NCBI RefSeq assembly: GCF_024586455.1
Contig: NW_026089624.1
Coordinates: forward strand, 14,537,341 to 14,601,340
Length of the DNA stretch: 64,000 bases
Direction of reading: 5' to 3'
Source of the DNA: Bactrocera neohumeralis
Lineage: Eukaryota > Arthropoda > Insecta > Diptera > Tephritidae
Shown here: positions 44,931-57,275 of the stretch, in pieces
How the letters are laid out: each line of letters begins with the position of its first letter
How positions within the stretch are numbered: position 1 is the first letter of the stretch
Notes under the pieces: model-generated
What the model saw: only the letters and a program-made list of their open reading frames with translations
What the model was told of the DNA's origin: nothing
Database searches by the model: none
Translations under genes and position numbers: made by a program

Positions 44931-46649
44931 TTTTTTTCAGAACACTAACATTGAATACACTTGATTTATTTCTTTCACAATTAAGTGGACAAGAAAATTA
45001 TCCGTGCAAAAAAGTAAAAATTTTAGTATATTGTGCATATCGCTTTTATGCACATTATTTGTTAAACAATTGGACTAAATAGCAAAAGAGTGAAACGTGT
45101 TTTTGCATCTGAAAGTATAATTATTGAAACACATCCGCAGAATATGATTGATATCAGAGAATTAAGTTCTTCAATTTGTAGAGGGTGTAATTTATCTCTA
45201 ATTCGAACTCTTTTAGGGTTTGAAGAGTAACTGAAATTTGTTGGTATTTCTTTTTTTTAATATATAAGATTTTGCAGCATTCTAAACTCCTCTATTATGG
45301 TAACATTAACGTTTAAAAATCAATTTAGTTAATACGTACTTAAACCTTTAATCAGCACATGTACTAAAGTAAAATTTATTTATTCTAGGTATGTGCAGTG
45401 AATAATGTCAATCTAAGAATTAAATGAGTGCTCGAGCATACGCCGATTTTTTGTACTAAATCAAGTGTCCTAAAATACCGAAAATACTATAGACTTCGTT
45501 ATTTGTATGAAAACAAATAAACCAAAAGATTTTTAAATATAAACTAAACTAATAACTATTCTAATACCAATTCAATTACAATATTGAATATCAATAGTAA
45601 ACTTAAAAAGTGTACAAAACATATGTTAAATATGTATGCATTCAAAATAAAAATGAAAAGTTAAGCTGTATGAGCAAGGTATTGCAGTAATATAAATTAG
45701 ATATAACACAACGACACATGTTACACGAGGGCAATAAAAGCGTCACTAAATAAATGCATCGCAGCGGCAAATAACAACTCAACAAAAAATTAGCCATAAT
45801 ATTAATATAACATTGCGAAATCCTATTGAGCCGGCAAAAGAGCAAAATATAGTGAATCAGACGTACGCACAATGCTAGCAGCTAATTTACCAGTATGTCA
45901 ATACGCTGGAATGGTAAGATGTTGAAATATTTTGAATTTGTGTTCATAAACCTCTTACATCTGAGTGAAATTCTATATGTTACCCTAAAATGTCCGGTTT
46001 GTAAAATGACGAGACACAGTATGAAATATTTTTTGTCTTTAATAATTTTTGTTTGGTTTTTACAATACTAAATTCAAGCTATGTCAACTTTCCTCTTATA
46101 ACTGTATATAATTCTACTCAGTTGCTTTATAAGCTATGTATCTTACTTTTAGTAGGTGATAGCTTTCATTAAGAAAATGATTGATAGTTATTCTACAAAG
46201 AGCGAAGTAACGAAAAAGTAAAGAAACAGAAAACCAGCTGAAACTAGCAGGAAGATATCAAAATGTTATTTTTCGCAATCACTTCATATCAACACTCCAA
46301 AATCAACCAATAGAAGTTTTATTTTCACAATTCAAAACAATGCAAATAAACGAACACCGAAATGAATGCGTCAAATATCGCTTGTATACATATCTGCTTT
46401 AATAGCTGTTTCTTCATATGACAGTAGATATTTTCTGCTAGTACAAGTTTTACTAGTAGAATCTAGCAGCTTGACTAGCTCAAGTAGTTTTCAAATTACA
46501 GTGAACAAGGATTTTGAAAAATTGTTTTTGAGAAAAACGTATTTAAAGTTTATGAACTAAAAAAGTGACGAAAAAAATTACCCCATATACTGTCAAAAGT
46601 GTGCTAAATAATGATCAAAAGGTCCAAATAAAAGTAGTTAGTCCATATA
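44931..46649. other. no gene recognised
   Basis: AT-rich sequence. Its right part (about 46575-46635, ACTGTCAAAAGTGTGCTAAA) matches 51985-52055, so a repeat end is present, but it was not classified. Frames at 45642 and 46366 have no motif. Confidence 0.4.
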
Positions 46650-47101
46650 TACATATGGCTCATTGGTCTTTGACCAAGTATCCTCTGGGTAGCCGAAAAC
46701 ATCTGTTTGAAGCCGAGCTAAATTAAGAAGGCGAAACATCCCCTCCACAGGGTAGTGCGCTGGGTTTGGGACCCGCCATCTAAAAAACACTACCAAAGAA
46801 AAGAAGGAAACAGCCTGGGATGAGAGACCCCCCTTTTGATGACGACCTCTGCAAATGTGTTAAGGATGACGATTTAAGGACATGCACCTGGAATGTCCGG
46901 TTCCTTAATTGGGAAGGTGCCGTTGCCCAGCTGGTTGATGTCCTCGTTAGAGTGAAGGCTGACATCACCGCAGTGCTAGAAATGCGATGGACGGGACATG
47001 GACTGAGGCGAGTAGGTCCTTGTGGCATGTACTACAGTGGCCATTTAAAGAATTTCGTGTGGGATTCATGGCGGGAGAGAGACTTCGTCGCCAAGTACTA
47101 T
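46650..47101 (+). mobile_element. RTE copy E, 5' part
   Basis: Begins inside the family 5' leader (GGTCTTTGACCAAGTATCCT) and runs through the endonuclease start (DDDLRTCTWNVRFLNWEGAV; RWTGHGLRRVGPCG). It is cut at the inverted Jockey-like insertion; RTE sequence resumes at about 49977, but several hundred bases of it are missing. Confidence 0.85.
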
Positions 47102-49976
47102 GTTGTTTATTTTTAACGGTTATCAATCCCCGTTAGGATGGTAAGGGTCATGTGTGTTGTCATCGACGTCATCTAGCGGGAGGCCCAGGAGACGTGCTGT
47201 TTCGACGGGGTCGAACCAAAGGGAAAAGGGTGTTAGATGAGTGGGGTTGGTAGGGTATGCTAAGAGGTGGTCAGTGTCATGCGGAGACTCGTTGCATGCA
47301 GGACATACATTGGGTATGTCTGGGTCTATTCTGTATAAGTAGAAGTTTAACCTGCTACAATTTCCAGAACGAAGCTGCGCTAGAGTCACTCGCGTTTCTC
47401 GCGGCAACTCGATCTCTTCGTCTGCGATGGGTCGTGGTTTGACTCTAAGAACGCCATTCACGGGAAGGGAGTTGGTGAAGATGTTAATGGCTCCACTGTG
47501 AATGGCGGTCAGTACTTGTCGAAAGTCAGTTGCGTCCGAAGTCCGGTCAGCGTACTGTACAGACCTTTCGATGCTCCTAGGAGGCGGTTCCGCTCCAAGC
47601 AGATGACTGCAAGGGTGATTTCTACGAAAACATCCCAGCAGGAACTGCTTGGAGAGGAGTTCATTATGCTCCTTAACTGGGAGCATACGCGTCTCACTGT
47701 GTAGGTGTTCGATAGGAGACATCAAAAGGCATCCCATCGTGGTCCGGAGTGCAGTACTTTGGCAGGTCTGGAGTTTCCTCATTTACGTACCACTGCATCC
47801 AGGCGACCATATAGGTATTGCGTAGTTGAGGACCGGCCGGCCGATTGCCTTGTATGTTGCTAACAACTATCGAAGGTTACACCTAAAATCTTAGGGTTAT
47901 TGACAGTCGGAATTTTCACACCATCAACTTCAATATTAAGTTCAAGTCTATACTCCTTCGTCGAGTTCGTAAAAATAGTCGCAGTGGATTTGGTGGGGGA
48001 AAGTGTGAGGTTCCGTGCAGTGAGAAAACGAGAAAGGTCGGAGAGGTAGCTGTTTACTTTCGAACACATGCCATTGATTCCATTGCCCTAAGTCAATATG
48101 GTGCAATCATCTGCGTACGAGGTTATGGAAACCCCCTCTGGTGGCTGCTGGAGTTGCGAGATGTAAAAGTTGAACAGTAGCGGGGAGTGGACACCACCCT
48201 GCGGAACCCCCTGCTTAATTCTTCTCAGTTTGGATGTTTCACCTCGAAATAGTACGGATGATTGGCGACCGTTCAGGTAGTTCATGGTCCACCTCTTTAA
48301 CCCTGGAGAAGCGTGGTTTTCTCAATGTCCTGCAATAGCGTTGTGTGGTTGACTGTGTCAAAAGCTTTTGACAAGTCCAACGCTACGAGGATCGTTCTCT
48401 CACAGGGTGGTTTATGGTTGAGGCCACGAACTATCTCAGCGTTTATGACGCTAAGTGCTGTGGTGGTGCTGTGCACTTTTCGGAATCCATGCTGGTGGCT
48501 GGCTAGGCTCAGGTGGTGAGTGAAGGTCGGGAGTAGCAGACCTCAAGTGTCTTCACTACTGGGGAGAGGAGAGTTATCAGACGATAAGATTCCCCTTTGT
48601 TGGCGGGTTTCAAAGGTTTCAGTAGTGGGACCACACTTCCGACTTTCCACACATCGGGTATTTGAAGAGTGGTCAGCAACAGGTTGAGGACCTTGGTGAG
48701 ATAACTTACTCCCGTCGAACCTAGATGCTTTAGCATCAGCATGTTAATTGAAAGTAAGTGTCGCGCAGTCGTTTGGCATTTTGCGCAGCCGTCGGTTAAC
48801 ATCTCTTGGCTTTGTCTACCGAAGGGTGCACTGTAAACTGCAGGCTAAAATAGCTCGCGCGCTTCGGGTCCGAAGAGGCATGACCATTGAATTGAACCTC
48901 AACTCGGTCGTCGTGTCTCTTCGGGTTAAACAAAGCTTTGGCAGTAGCCCAAAGCTTACTCACACCGGTGGAGAAGTTGCAGGACTTCAGGTTTCTATCC
49001 ATTTCGTCCGCTTATGTTAATTTATCATACGCCGAATCTCCAAATTGAGATTCCTTATTCGGGGATCCCCGGGACCGGCATGGCGTAAGGTGTCGCGCTC
49101 GTTAGCTGAAACGGCTGTTTCGGCTGGGAAATTGGGGCGGATTCCCGCTATTCTTCTAGCCGGGATAAAGCGAGCGGTAGCTGCTGCGATCACCTTGCGG
49201 TATCGACGTTCGCCAACGCATACGTCCGTAGGAATGGGTAGAGCTCTCAGAGGTGCTCTCAGAAAATTCTGTGAAGCCGAGCCAGTTAGCTTTATTAAAG
49301 TTAATGAAGGTACGGTTGTCCACAGAAACGAAATCGGGAGGTTTCTCGATCGAGATAATTATGGGCAGATGGTCTGATGCGAGACTTAGCATAGGTCGCC
49401 AGGTTATGCTTTTAATCAGACTATCGCTAGCAATAGTAATATCGGGCGAGCTATTACAGGTGTCCATAACTCTGGTGGGGGCTTCGTCATTCATTGTGCA
49501 GAATGTCAAATCGTCAATCTGTACCGCCAGCCCCACCCCCCTACGATCATTTGACAGGCAGGAATGCCAAAGATCGAGGTGCGCGTTAAAGTCGTCTAGT
49601 ACCAAACGGTTTTCACCACGAAGTAGCGCGCCTATATTCGGGTGATATCCTGTAGGGCAACATGTAACTGGGGGGATGTATGTATTAAATATTTCGAGCT
49701 CGACATCGCCTGACCGGATAGCTATACCCTGACATTCTAGGGTAGTATCCCTGCGGTCGATGTCTTCATCGATTAGACGATACTGCACGGTGTTGCGCAA
49801 TATAAAGGTTAGGCCACCACCATTATCTCGCTCGCGATCTTTACGTATTACGTTGAAACATGCACAACTCAGAAGATCTAAGCGGCTGTTTAGTTTGGTT
49901 TCTTGGACTGCAGCTATCGATACGCGTTCCCGATTCATAAGTGATAGTATTCCCTCGATAGTCGGTTGCATCTTGT
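47102..49976 (-). mobile_element. Jockey-superfamily element, copy 2 (5' truncated, inverted)
   Basis: Same family as 37759-41436, read on the minus strand: endonuclease from within its first motif (49976 downward; VQETKLNSRLDLL, DDFNAHLDLWHSCLSN), RT (PDVWKVGSVVPLLKP; SYADDCTILT ending at the same TAG, 48088-48090), C-terminal region (about 48069-47123) and knuckle. Frameshifts break the endonuclease-RT region. About 110 bp is deleted near 47865-47875. No target duplication was found. Confidence 0.88.
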
Positions 49977-50105
49977 TGCAAAGACATAACAAAGGTTCGA
50001 CGTCGAGAAGCTGCAATCACAGCAGATAGCCGAACGATTTTCTACTTGACATGCACTCCTGCTCTCAGCAACTCGGTGTAAGTTAACTATGGGACGGCAT
50101 TTCAA
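49977..50105 (+). mobile_element. RTE copy E, continuation
   Basis: AAGGTTCGACGTCGAGAAGC followed by CAGATAGCCGAACGATTTTC matches the RTE linker. It is joined at about 50105 to the leader of copy F. Confidence 0.75.
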
Positions 50106-51866
50106 AGCCATTCACTTGGGAGTGGCCAGAAACGAATCTTTTACATATGACTCAAGCAGCTCACGACTTCCGGTCTTTGACCAAGTATCCTCTGGGTAGC
50201 CTAAGAACATCCGTTTGAAGGCAAGCTAACGTGAGAAGGCAACACATCCCCTCCGCAGGGATGTGCGCTGGGTGTGGGACCCACCACGTAACAAACACCC
50301 CTAATGAAAATTAACAAAAAGCCTCGGATGAGTGACCCCTCTTTTGATGACGACCATGGCAAACGAAATAAGGACTACGATATAAGGGCATGCACCTGGA
50401 ATGTCCGGACCCTTAATTGGGAAGATTCCTCTGCCCGGCTGGTTGATGTCCTCATGAAAATAAAGGCTACCATCACCGCCATCCAAGAAATGCGATGGAC
50501 AGGACAAGGACAGAGACGAGTAGGCCCTTGTGACATTTACTACAGTGGCCATATAAGGGAGCGCAAGTTTGTTGTGGGATTCGTGGTGGGAGAGAGACTC
50601 CTTCGCCGAGTACTATCATTCACTCCGGTGAATGAACGTCTAGCCACACTCCGCATCAAAGCGCGGTTCTTTAAAATATCGCTGATTTGCGCCCACGCCC
50701 CGACAGAAGAGAAGGACGATGTGACCAAAGATGCCTTTTATGAGTGCATGGAGCGCCCTTATGAGAGCTGCCCCCGCCACGATGTCAAAATCGTGCTAGG
50801 CGACTTTAACGCCAGGGTGGGCAAAGAAGGTATCTTTGGCACTACGGTCGGTAAATTCTGCCTCCACGACGAAACATCCCTAAATGGGTTGAGGCTGATC
50901 GACTTCGCCAGGGCCTGAAATATGGTTATCTGTTGTACTAGATTCCAGGATAAGAAGATTCATCAAGCTACCTGGCTGTCTCCGGATCGAAAATCTACCA
51001 ACCATATCGATCATGTTGTGATAGACAGAAGACACGTCTCCAGTGTTTTAGATGTGCGTGCTCTCCGAGGTCCTAACATTGACTCGGACCACTGTCTTGT
51101 AGCAGACAAGATTCGCACCCGCCTCTGTACAGCAAAAAACGCACGTCAACAAACACAAGGAAGGTTCGACGTCGAGAAGCTGCAATCACAACAGACAACT
51201 GAACTATTTGCTACTCGGCTTGCACTCCTGCTCTCAGACAGCACTCGTCAACAACTCGGTATAAGGGAACTGTGGAACGGCATTTCAAACTCCTTACGTA
51301 CACCTGCAACCGAAACCATTGGTTTTCGGAAAGTGCAAAAGAACAGCTGGTACGACGAGGAGTGCCGTGTCGCAGCGGAGAGAAAACAGGCTGCCTACCT
51401 CGCAACGTTACGATTGACCACAACACGTGCGGGATGGGATAGATACCGAGAGTTGAAGAGGGAAACGAGACGCATTTGCAAACAGAAAAAGAGAGAGGCC
51501 GAAATGCGTGAGTACGAAGAGCTTGATAAGCTGGCCGACAGGGGTAATGCTTGAAAGTTCTATGAACAGATGCGGCAGCTTACAGAAGGTTTCAAGACCG
51601 GAGCATAATCTTGTAGAACCCCCAAAGGTGATCTAGTCACCGATGCCCAGAGCATACTTAAATTATGGAGGGAACACTTCTCCAGCCTGCTGAATGGCAG
51701 TGAGAGTACAACGCCAGGAGAAGGCGAACCCGATTCCCCAATCGATGACGATGGAGCAGACGTTCCATTGCCCGATCATTAATAAGTTCGAAAAGCAATC
51801 ACCCGTCTGAAAAACAACAAAGCGGCGGGGCGAGTTATTCAAACACGGCAGCGAAGTACTGATAAT
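50106..51866 (+). mobile_element. RTE copy F, 5' and middle part
   Basis: The best-preserved RTE endonuclease in the window: 50304-50918 is open for 204 codons (RACTWNVRTLNWEDSSA, IQEMRWTGQGQRRVGPCDIY, KIVLGDFNARVGKEGIF), ended by a CGA-to-TGA-type change at 50916-50918. It is followed by 50922-51554 (NHIDHVVIDRRHVSS; SWYDEECRVAAERKQAA). The copy stops at about 51866, before the RT core. Confidence 0.9.
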
Positions 51867-52317
51867 GAATTCGCAAAAGAAGTATTTTTTTTTACCTTGA
51901 AGCCCAACCTCTTCCTCGGATAATTTTCAGCCGAGTTATGGTGAAGATGTTATGGGGAAAGCTCTTTACCGGCTTCTGCTTTAATATTTCTGCATGAAAA
52001 AATTACTCTCGATTGTCAAAAGTGTGCTCAATAATGTATAAAAAGTCCGAATAAAATTTCAATCCATATTTATGAAATATATTGGAAAATCTATCATTCT
52101 GGAAACAATTTGCAGTAGACGTAATAAACTCAAAGTGCTGTAATCAACTAGTGGCAAGTTCTTCAAGTCCATGTTGATAAAATATTTTTTAGGTTTTGCC
52201 ATAAGCCAACGATGTGTTCGCCATCATGTGAAAATTGTTGAATAAAACTTCGTGGTTGTGTACTTTTAAATAATTAAAACAAATGTTCATACAGTTAATA
52301 AAATTATACTTCAGTCA
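51867..52317. other. non-RTE segment between parts of copy F
   Basis: Replaces the RT core of copy F. Contains GATTGTCAAAAGTGTGCTCA, matching 46575-46635, so it is probably derived from an insertion whose class was not identified. No coding motif. Confidence 0.45.
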
Positions 52318-52626
52318 TTTCGATGGAATGATGAGCTGTAAGAGATATACATATGACGACATTGACATAGTTCAGCGAATTAAAAGACAGCGGCTACGCT
52401 GGCTAGGTCATGTTGTCCGAATGGACGAAAACACTCCAGCTCTGAAAGTATTCGACGCAGTGCCCGCCGGGGAAGCAGAGGAAGTTGGAAGGACCAGGTG
52501 GAGAAAGACCTGGCTACGCTTGGAATATCCAATTGGCGCCACGTAGCGAAAAGAAGAAACGACTGGCGCGCTGTTGTTAACTCGGCTATAATCGCGTAAG
52601 CGGTGTCTACGCCAATTAAGAAGAAT
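52318..52626 (+). mobile_element. RTE copy F, 3' end
   Basis: Resumes at CGATGGAATGATGAGCTGTA, codes RIKRQRLRWLGHVVRMDENT, and ends with the family 3' end and AAGAAG. Confidence 0.88.
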
Positions 52627-52689
52627 TTAGTATAAAAACTTACAAACTATTTAATTTTTCATTCAAAACTTAATAAAACCTATAAATAT

Positions 52690-53235
52690 TCAGAATTTTT
52701 AACTCATAATAGTATTTTGCTTTTGAGTAGCAGTCAGCTTCCAAACGTCTTGGCATTGAATCTATTAACATTTGGCAAAAGTCGGGGCCTTTCTTGTTCC
52801 AATCCTCTTTTAAATCTCTTTTGAACAAACTTTGTGGTGGAATTTGGTGATTTCGTACTTTAGTTTCTAGATGGGCCTAAAGATTTTCAATTGAATTAAT
52901 GTCGGGGCCTTGTGGCGGTGTTGGCAGATGTTTTCTGTTGAATAAAATTCACATTTTAATGTCATGGGCTGTATGTTTCGAGTCATTGTCGTGTTGAAAC
53001 AGCACTGGAATGTAAATTTTCCTTGAGAATGGATAAATAATGATACTTATCCGTCTATAAAAACGAGATTTCCGACTCCCTGAGCTGACTCGCCGCCCTC
53101 ACCATGACGGAACCACCGCCGTGCTTAACAGTTGCTTTGACGTTTTTGATATTAAATTCTTCATTTGGTTTCCGCTAGACCATCCGATCCAAAAATGTTA
53201 CATATATGCTGTCGTCACTAAATAGTATTACCTTT
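52690..53235 (-). pseudogene. Tc1-like transposase remnant
   Basis: On the minus strand: a VKHGGGSVMV block (Tc1 family), VFIDG-like stretch, QHDN-type second catalytic block, then PTPPQGPDINSIENL with the third-residue region typical of DD34E Tc1 elements, and a C-terminus with SMPRRLEA-like wording. Stops and frameshifts are frequent. Inverted repeats were not identified. The following 53240-53740 holds no recognised feature. Confidence 0.75.
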
Positions 53236-53744
53236 ACCTTTAGATATTTTTAATGTGCACAAAACCACGATCACAATCGTAATAAATACAACTAAAACTA
53301 AATTCAATTCTAATATAATCGAAAAATAAATGAACAAACAAAATTCGTATCAACTAGCAGAATTGAAAACGAAAGCAAAATTCTTTTGTGACCACTGAAT
53401 TTTTTCTAAAGAAATTTGGATAAATAAACATATGCATTTAAATAAATGAAATGGCCTACTTTAACCCCTGAAAATTTCAATAAAAGGAATGGTAAGGGTT
53501 ATGCAAAATACTTCTGCAATGTTTTGTTCTCAACTAGTAATTCAATACATGTGAACACTGTGGTCAGCAAGTTTTTTAGTTTCAAAACGATACTGCAGGA
53601 GAAGACAATAAAGGCAATGAAAATCAAGTCATATGGCAATGTGTGCTAAAAATCATTTTCCCTTTTTCTGCAATATATTTGTGTGCATTGTTTTTATTTA
53701 TTATTTGCCTTGACTTCAGAATGTGCTATTTAAAAAATACTTTT

Positions 53745-53811
53745 AAGTAAGAAGGAAGTTAGACTAATTGACCTGAAAAATTAGCCAGTGATTAGTCCTT
53801 CCTTCTTACTT
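53745..53811. repeat. 67-bp hairpin
   Basis: Perfect 13-bp outer arms AAGTAAGAAGGAA (53745-53757) and TTCCTTCTTACTT (53799-53811), with an inner GACTAAT/ATTAGTC pair. Confidence 0.8.
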
Positions 53812-53819
53812 TGGACATG

Positions 53820-54260
53820 AAGGTCTCTTCGCGGTCTTTCATATTTCAGTGATGTACGCGATTGCGAGGCTATCCCTTATCAGCCGAACAAGGTATGGTA
53901 GCAGAACCTCATCAAATTCCTGCCTAGCGTATCCCAGTTTGCGTTGCGGGGCTTATACCCTCCATTGTGAGACCATTCCATTCACAGGCTGGTTGCTCAA
54001 GGTGATGTCAAGCACCTCTCTCCTACTTATTATGACGAAGGGTGGGTTCCCAACCCACATTTTCTATAGCTAAGTTACTAATAATTATGTATTCAAAAAT
54101 AGACTTTCCCCATGTGCTGGAGTTCGTAATCTCTGCAAGAAACTTCTGTTTAGTTCCTGGACCCCTACCTACAGCTACGCTGGTTCTGTTGTCCATCTCT
54201 TGGTCCGTGATTTGTTGTCGTTATGTTCTTGTCGCTCATTATGGACTTAAGACCCTTCGC
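53820..54260 (-). pseudogene. non-LTR endonuclease fragment (RNase H-type element)
   Basis: Minus-strand translation: SIFEYII, SNLAIENVGNPP, FVIISRREVLDITLSNQPV, then QWRV. This is the NTPTF--R-EVLD-TL block of non-LTR endonucleases, broken by a frameshift. It may be from the same family as 19930-21090, whose 5' half is absent there. Confidence 0.65.
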
Positions 54261-54574
54261 TCCGCACGATGAGCTGTCGGGTCTACGGTTTTAAAGGAGA
54301 ACTACAGGTCCACCACACCAGAGCTCCATGACGCGGTAAGGCCACCGTTACTTCCCAATTCCGTTCGGTGTTCGGAATGCTCCGTTCGAATTTAGCCGAA
54401 TTAACCTCCTGGCTGCAAATCATGCAATGGACACGGGAGTCACATAACACCCTGAATTAGGAGGTGGTAACTCTTGGTCGCCGCCCACATGCATCTTCTG
54501 CCAACCCTCAGGAGAGATGTCATGCAACAGGTTGGGAGATGCCGTAACAAAAAGGTGCCTATCATTCGCAGAGG

Positions 54575-54800
54575 ACAAAATGGATAGAGCATTTGAAATT
54601 CTGCAACCTCTCTACCGGTGTGAATAAGCTTTGTCTAATCCGAAGAGATGTGATGACTGAGTTTGAGGCCTTGCTACTCCCGACTTTCACGTACCACATG
54701 AGCCTAGTATACTAACAGCATGGCTTCCGAAAAGTGGACAGTACCACGACAGTACTTAGCGTAAAAACGCCCAGATAGTTTATGGCCTTAACCAAGAAAC
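54575..54800 (+). pseudogene. Jockey-like element, copy 3 fragment a
   Basis: Matches two separated parts of copy 1: the pre-RT region near 39330-39430 (KWIEH-LK-CNLSTGV) joined by a deletion to the region near 39860-39990 (LLLPTFT-H; SKAFD not reached). The 54300-54574 stretch upstream is unassigned. Confidence 0.8.
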
Positions 54801-54994
54801 AAAGAAAAAAAGGGAACAGACTAGCCATAACTGTGCAGTCGATGACGTAATATTCCGACTTGTAATAATCCTAAGATTTGAGATGTAACATTCGTCTGTG
54901 CTCTTGCACTTCTTATACGACCGCAATAACTGTCAAAGTACAAAGCTGTATGAATATATATATAACTAGCAGCCCGTCCCGGCTTCGCTCGGAT

Positions 54995-55400
54995 GGACAT
55001 ACAATTTTTTTTTATATTTATACCTATTTCGAAGAGACGTGATGACAGAGTTAAAATTCAATTCAACGACGAAATGGACGAGGTATGCTGCGCTACAAAT
55101 TACACTGCACCCTTCGGTAGACAAAGACAAATGATGTGTTACCTGCGGCTGCGTAAAATGGCGAAAGACTGCGCACCATTTACTTTCACCGATGAGGAGG
55201 TTCGGAGTGTCATCAACAAGAAATCGTCCAAAGCAATCCGCCCTGATGGAATTAACATAATGATTCTAAAGTATCTAAGCTACCTCACCAAGGTCCTCAA
55301 CCTGTCGCTGACCACTTTTCAAATATCTGATGTGTGAAAAAGCGGAAGAGTGGTGGAAACACGCTAACAAACGGGAGTTTTACCGTCCTTCATTAAAATG
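54995..55400 (+). pseudogene. Jockey-like element, copy 3 fragment b
   Basis: Corresponds to copy 1 about 39405-39830: RRDDRVKIQFN, APFTFTDEEVRSVINKKSSK, RPDGINIMILKYL, SYLTKVLNLSLTTFQISDV. Decayed; fragments a and b are out of the original order, so they may be two insertions. Confidence 0.8.
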
Positions 55401-55464
55401 GCTTAACTGAAAGACAATTCTGGTATATTTTCAACTTTCACAAATTTATAAATTCATTTGTATT

Positions 55465-57275
55465 GTACTTCTTCTTCTTCTTAAGTGGCGTAGAAACCGC
55501 CGATTATAGCCGAGTTACACAAACCAATTGGATAACGGAGTGGAGACGGCTAACAAATTCGCTGAACTATGTCAATGTCATCTTACAGCTCATCGTTCCA
55601 TCGAATGCGGTATTCGCCGTGGCTAACGCGCAAAGGACCATAAATCTTTCGCAGAACTTTTCTCTCGAAAACTCGCAACGTCGACTCATCCGTTGTTGAC
55701 ATCGTCGAAGACTCTGCACCATATAGCAGGACGGGAATTATGAGCGACTTATGATGTTTGTTGACTTTACTTTTAAAATTGTACTTATGAAGCAGCGCCT
55801 GTTGGCAAAAAATGCATTATCTACGACTTCAAAGTTATGACTCTCAACAGTGAATACTGAAATATATTCAATTTTCTGTGCTTCCTTGTTCAGCCTGGAG
55901 AAAGCAGAACTAACGGCGCGGGTGTTGAGGCCGATGATATCAATATCATCGGCATACGCTAACAGCTGTACACTCTTATAGAAGATGGTATCTTCTCTAT
56001 TTAGTTCTGCGGCTCGAACTATTTTCTCCAAAAGCAGGTTGAAAAAGTCGCACGATAGGGAATCGCCTTGTCTGAAACCTCGTTTGGTATCGAACGGCTC
56101 GGAGAGGTCCTTCCCGATCCTGCGGGGATACGAAATTCAGACATCGCGGCATAAAGGCAGCTCCTTTTCGTGCTTTCGACGAAAATGGTGTGTATTCTCC
56201 TTTCACGGGAGATTTGGCGCATGATGAATTTCTGGTCGGTTGTTGATTTGCCAGGTCTAAAGCCACACTGATAAGGTCTAATCAGTTTGTTGACGGTGGG
56301 CTTTAATCTTTCACACAATACGCTCGATCGAACCTTATATGCGATGTTGAGGAGGCTAATCCCACGGTAGTTGGCGCAGATTGTGGGGTCTCCTTTTTTA
56401 TGGATTGGGCACACTTAAATTCCAATCGTTGGGCATGCTTTCGTCCGACCATATTTTACATATTTGCATGCTCCTTATCAGTTCTTCGCCGCCGTGTTTG
56501 AATAGCTCGGCCGGCAATCCGTCGGCCCCTGCCGCTTTGTTGTTCTTCAGGCGGGCAATTGCTATTCGAACTTCTTCATGGTGGGGTAATGGAACGTCTG
56601 CTCCATCGTCATCGATTCGGGAATCGGGTTCTCCTTCTCCTGGTGTTGTGCGCTCTCTGCCATTCAGCAGGCTGGAGAAGTGTTCCCTCATTATTTAAGT
56701 ATGCTCTGGGCATCGGTGACTAGATCACCTTTGGGGGTTCTACAGGAATACGCTCCAGTCTTGAAATCTTCCGTAAGCCGCCGCATTTTTTCGTAGAATT
56801 TTCGAGCATTACCCTTGTCGGCCAGCTTATCAAGCTCTTCGTACTCACACATTTCAGCCTCTTTCTTCTTCTGTCTACAAATGCGTCTCGCTTCCCTCTT
56901 CAACTCTCGGTATCTATCGTAACGTTGCGAGGTAGGCAGCCTGTTTTCTCTACGCTGCGACACGGCACTCCTCGTGTGTAAGTTTGAAATGCCGTCCCAC
57001 AGTTCCCTTATACCGATAGTGCTCTCAGAGAGCAGGAGTGCCAGCCGAGTAGAAAATCGTTCGGCTGTCTGTTGTGATTGCAGCTTCCCGACGTCGAACC
57101 TTCCTTGTATTTGGTGGCGCGCGTTTTTTGCTGCACAGAGGCTGGTGCGAATCTTAGCTGCAACAAGATAGTGGTCCGAGTCGATGTTAGGACCTCGGAG
57201 CGCACGCACATCTAAAACACTGGAGATGTGTCTTCCGTCTATCACAACATGATCGATCTGGTTGGGTACTTATTG
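55465..57275 (-). mobile_element. RTE copy G, 5' truncated, next to gw
   Basis: The 3' end (CTTCTTCTTCTTAAGTGGCG tail) is at the left. Minus-strand frames: endonuclease end from NQIDHVVIDGRHISS (about 57267), linker (57245-56691), RT start (56691-56398; KNNKAAGADGLPAELFKHGG), CPIHKKGDPTICANYRGIS (56414-56358) and LLAYADDIDIIGLNTRA (about 55981-55931). It lies head-on to gw, 354 bp before the first visible gw exon. Confidence 0.9.

Noticed and set aside
45642..45872. 76-codon frame with Cys residues
   Set aside because: No family resemblance and no splice or promoter context.
54300..54574. Possible retrotransposon gag or leader
   Set aside because: GC content is higher than its surroundings, but no motif could be named on either strand.
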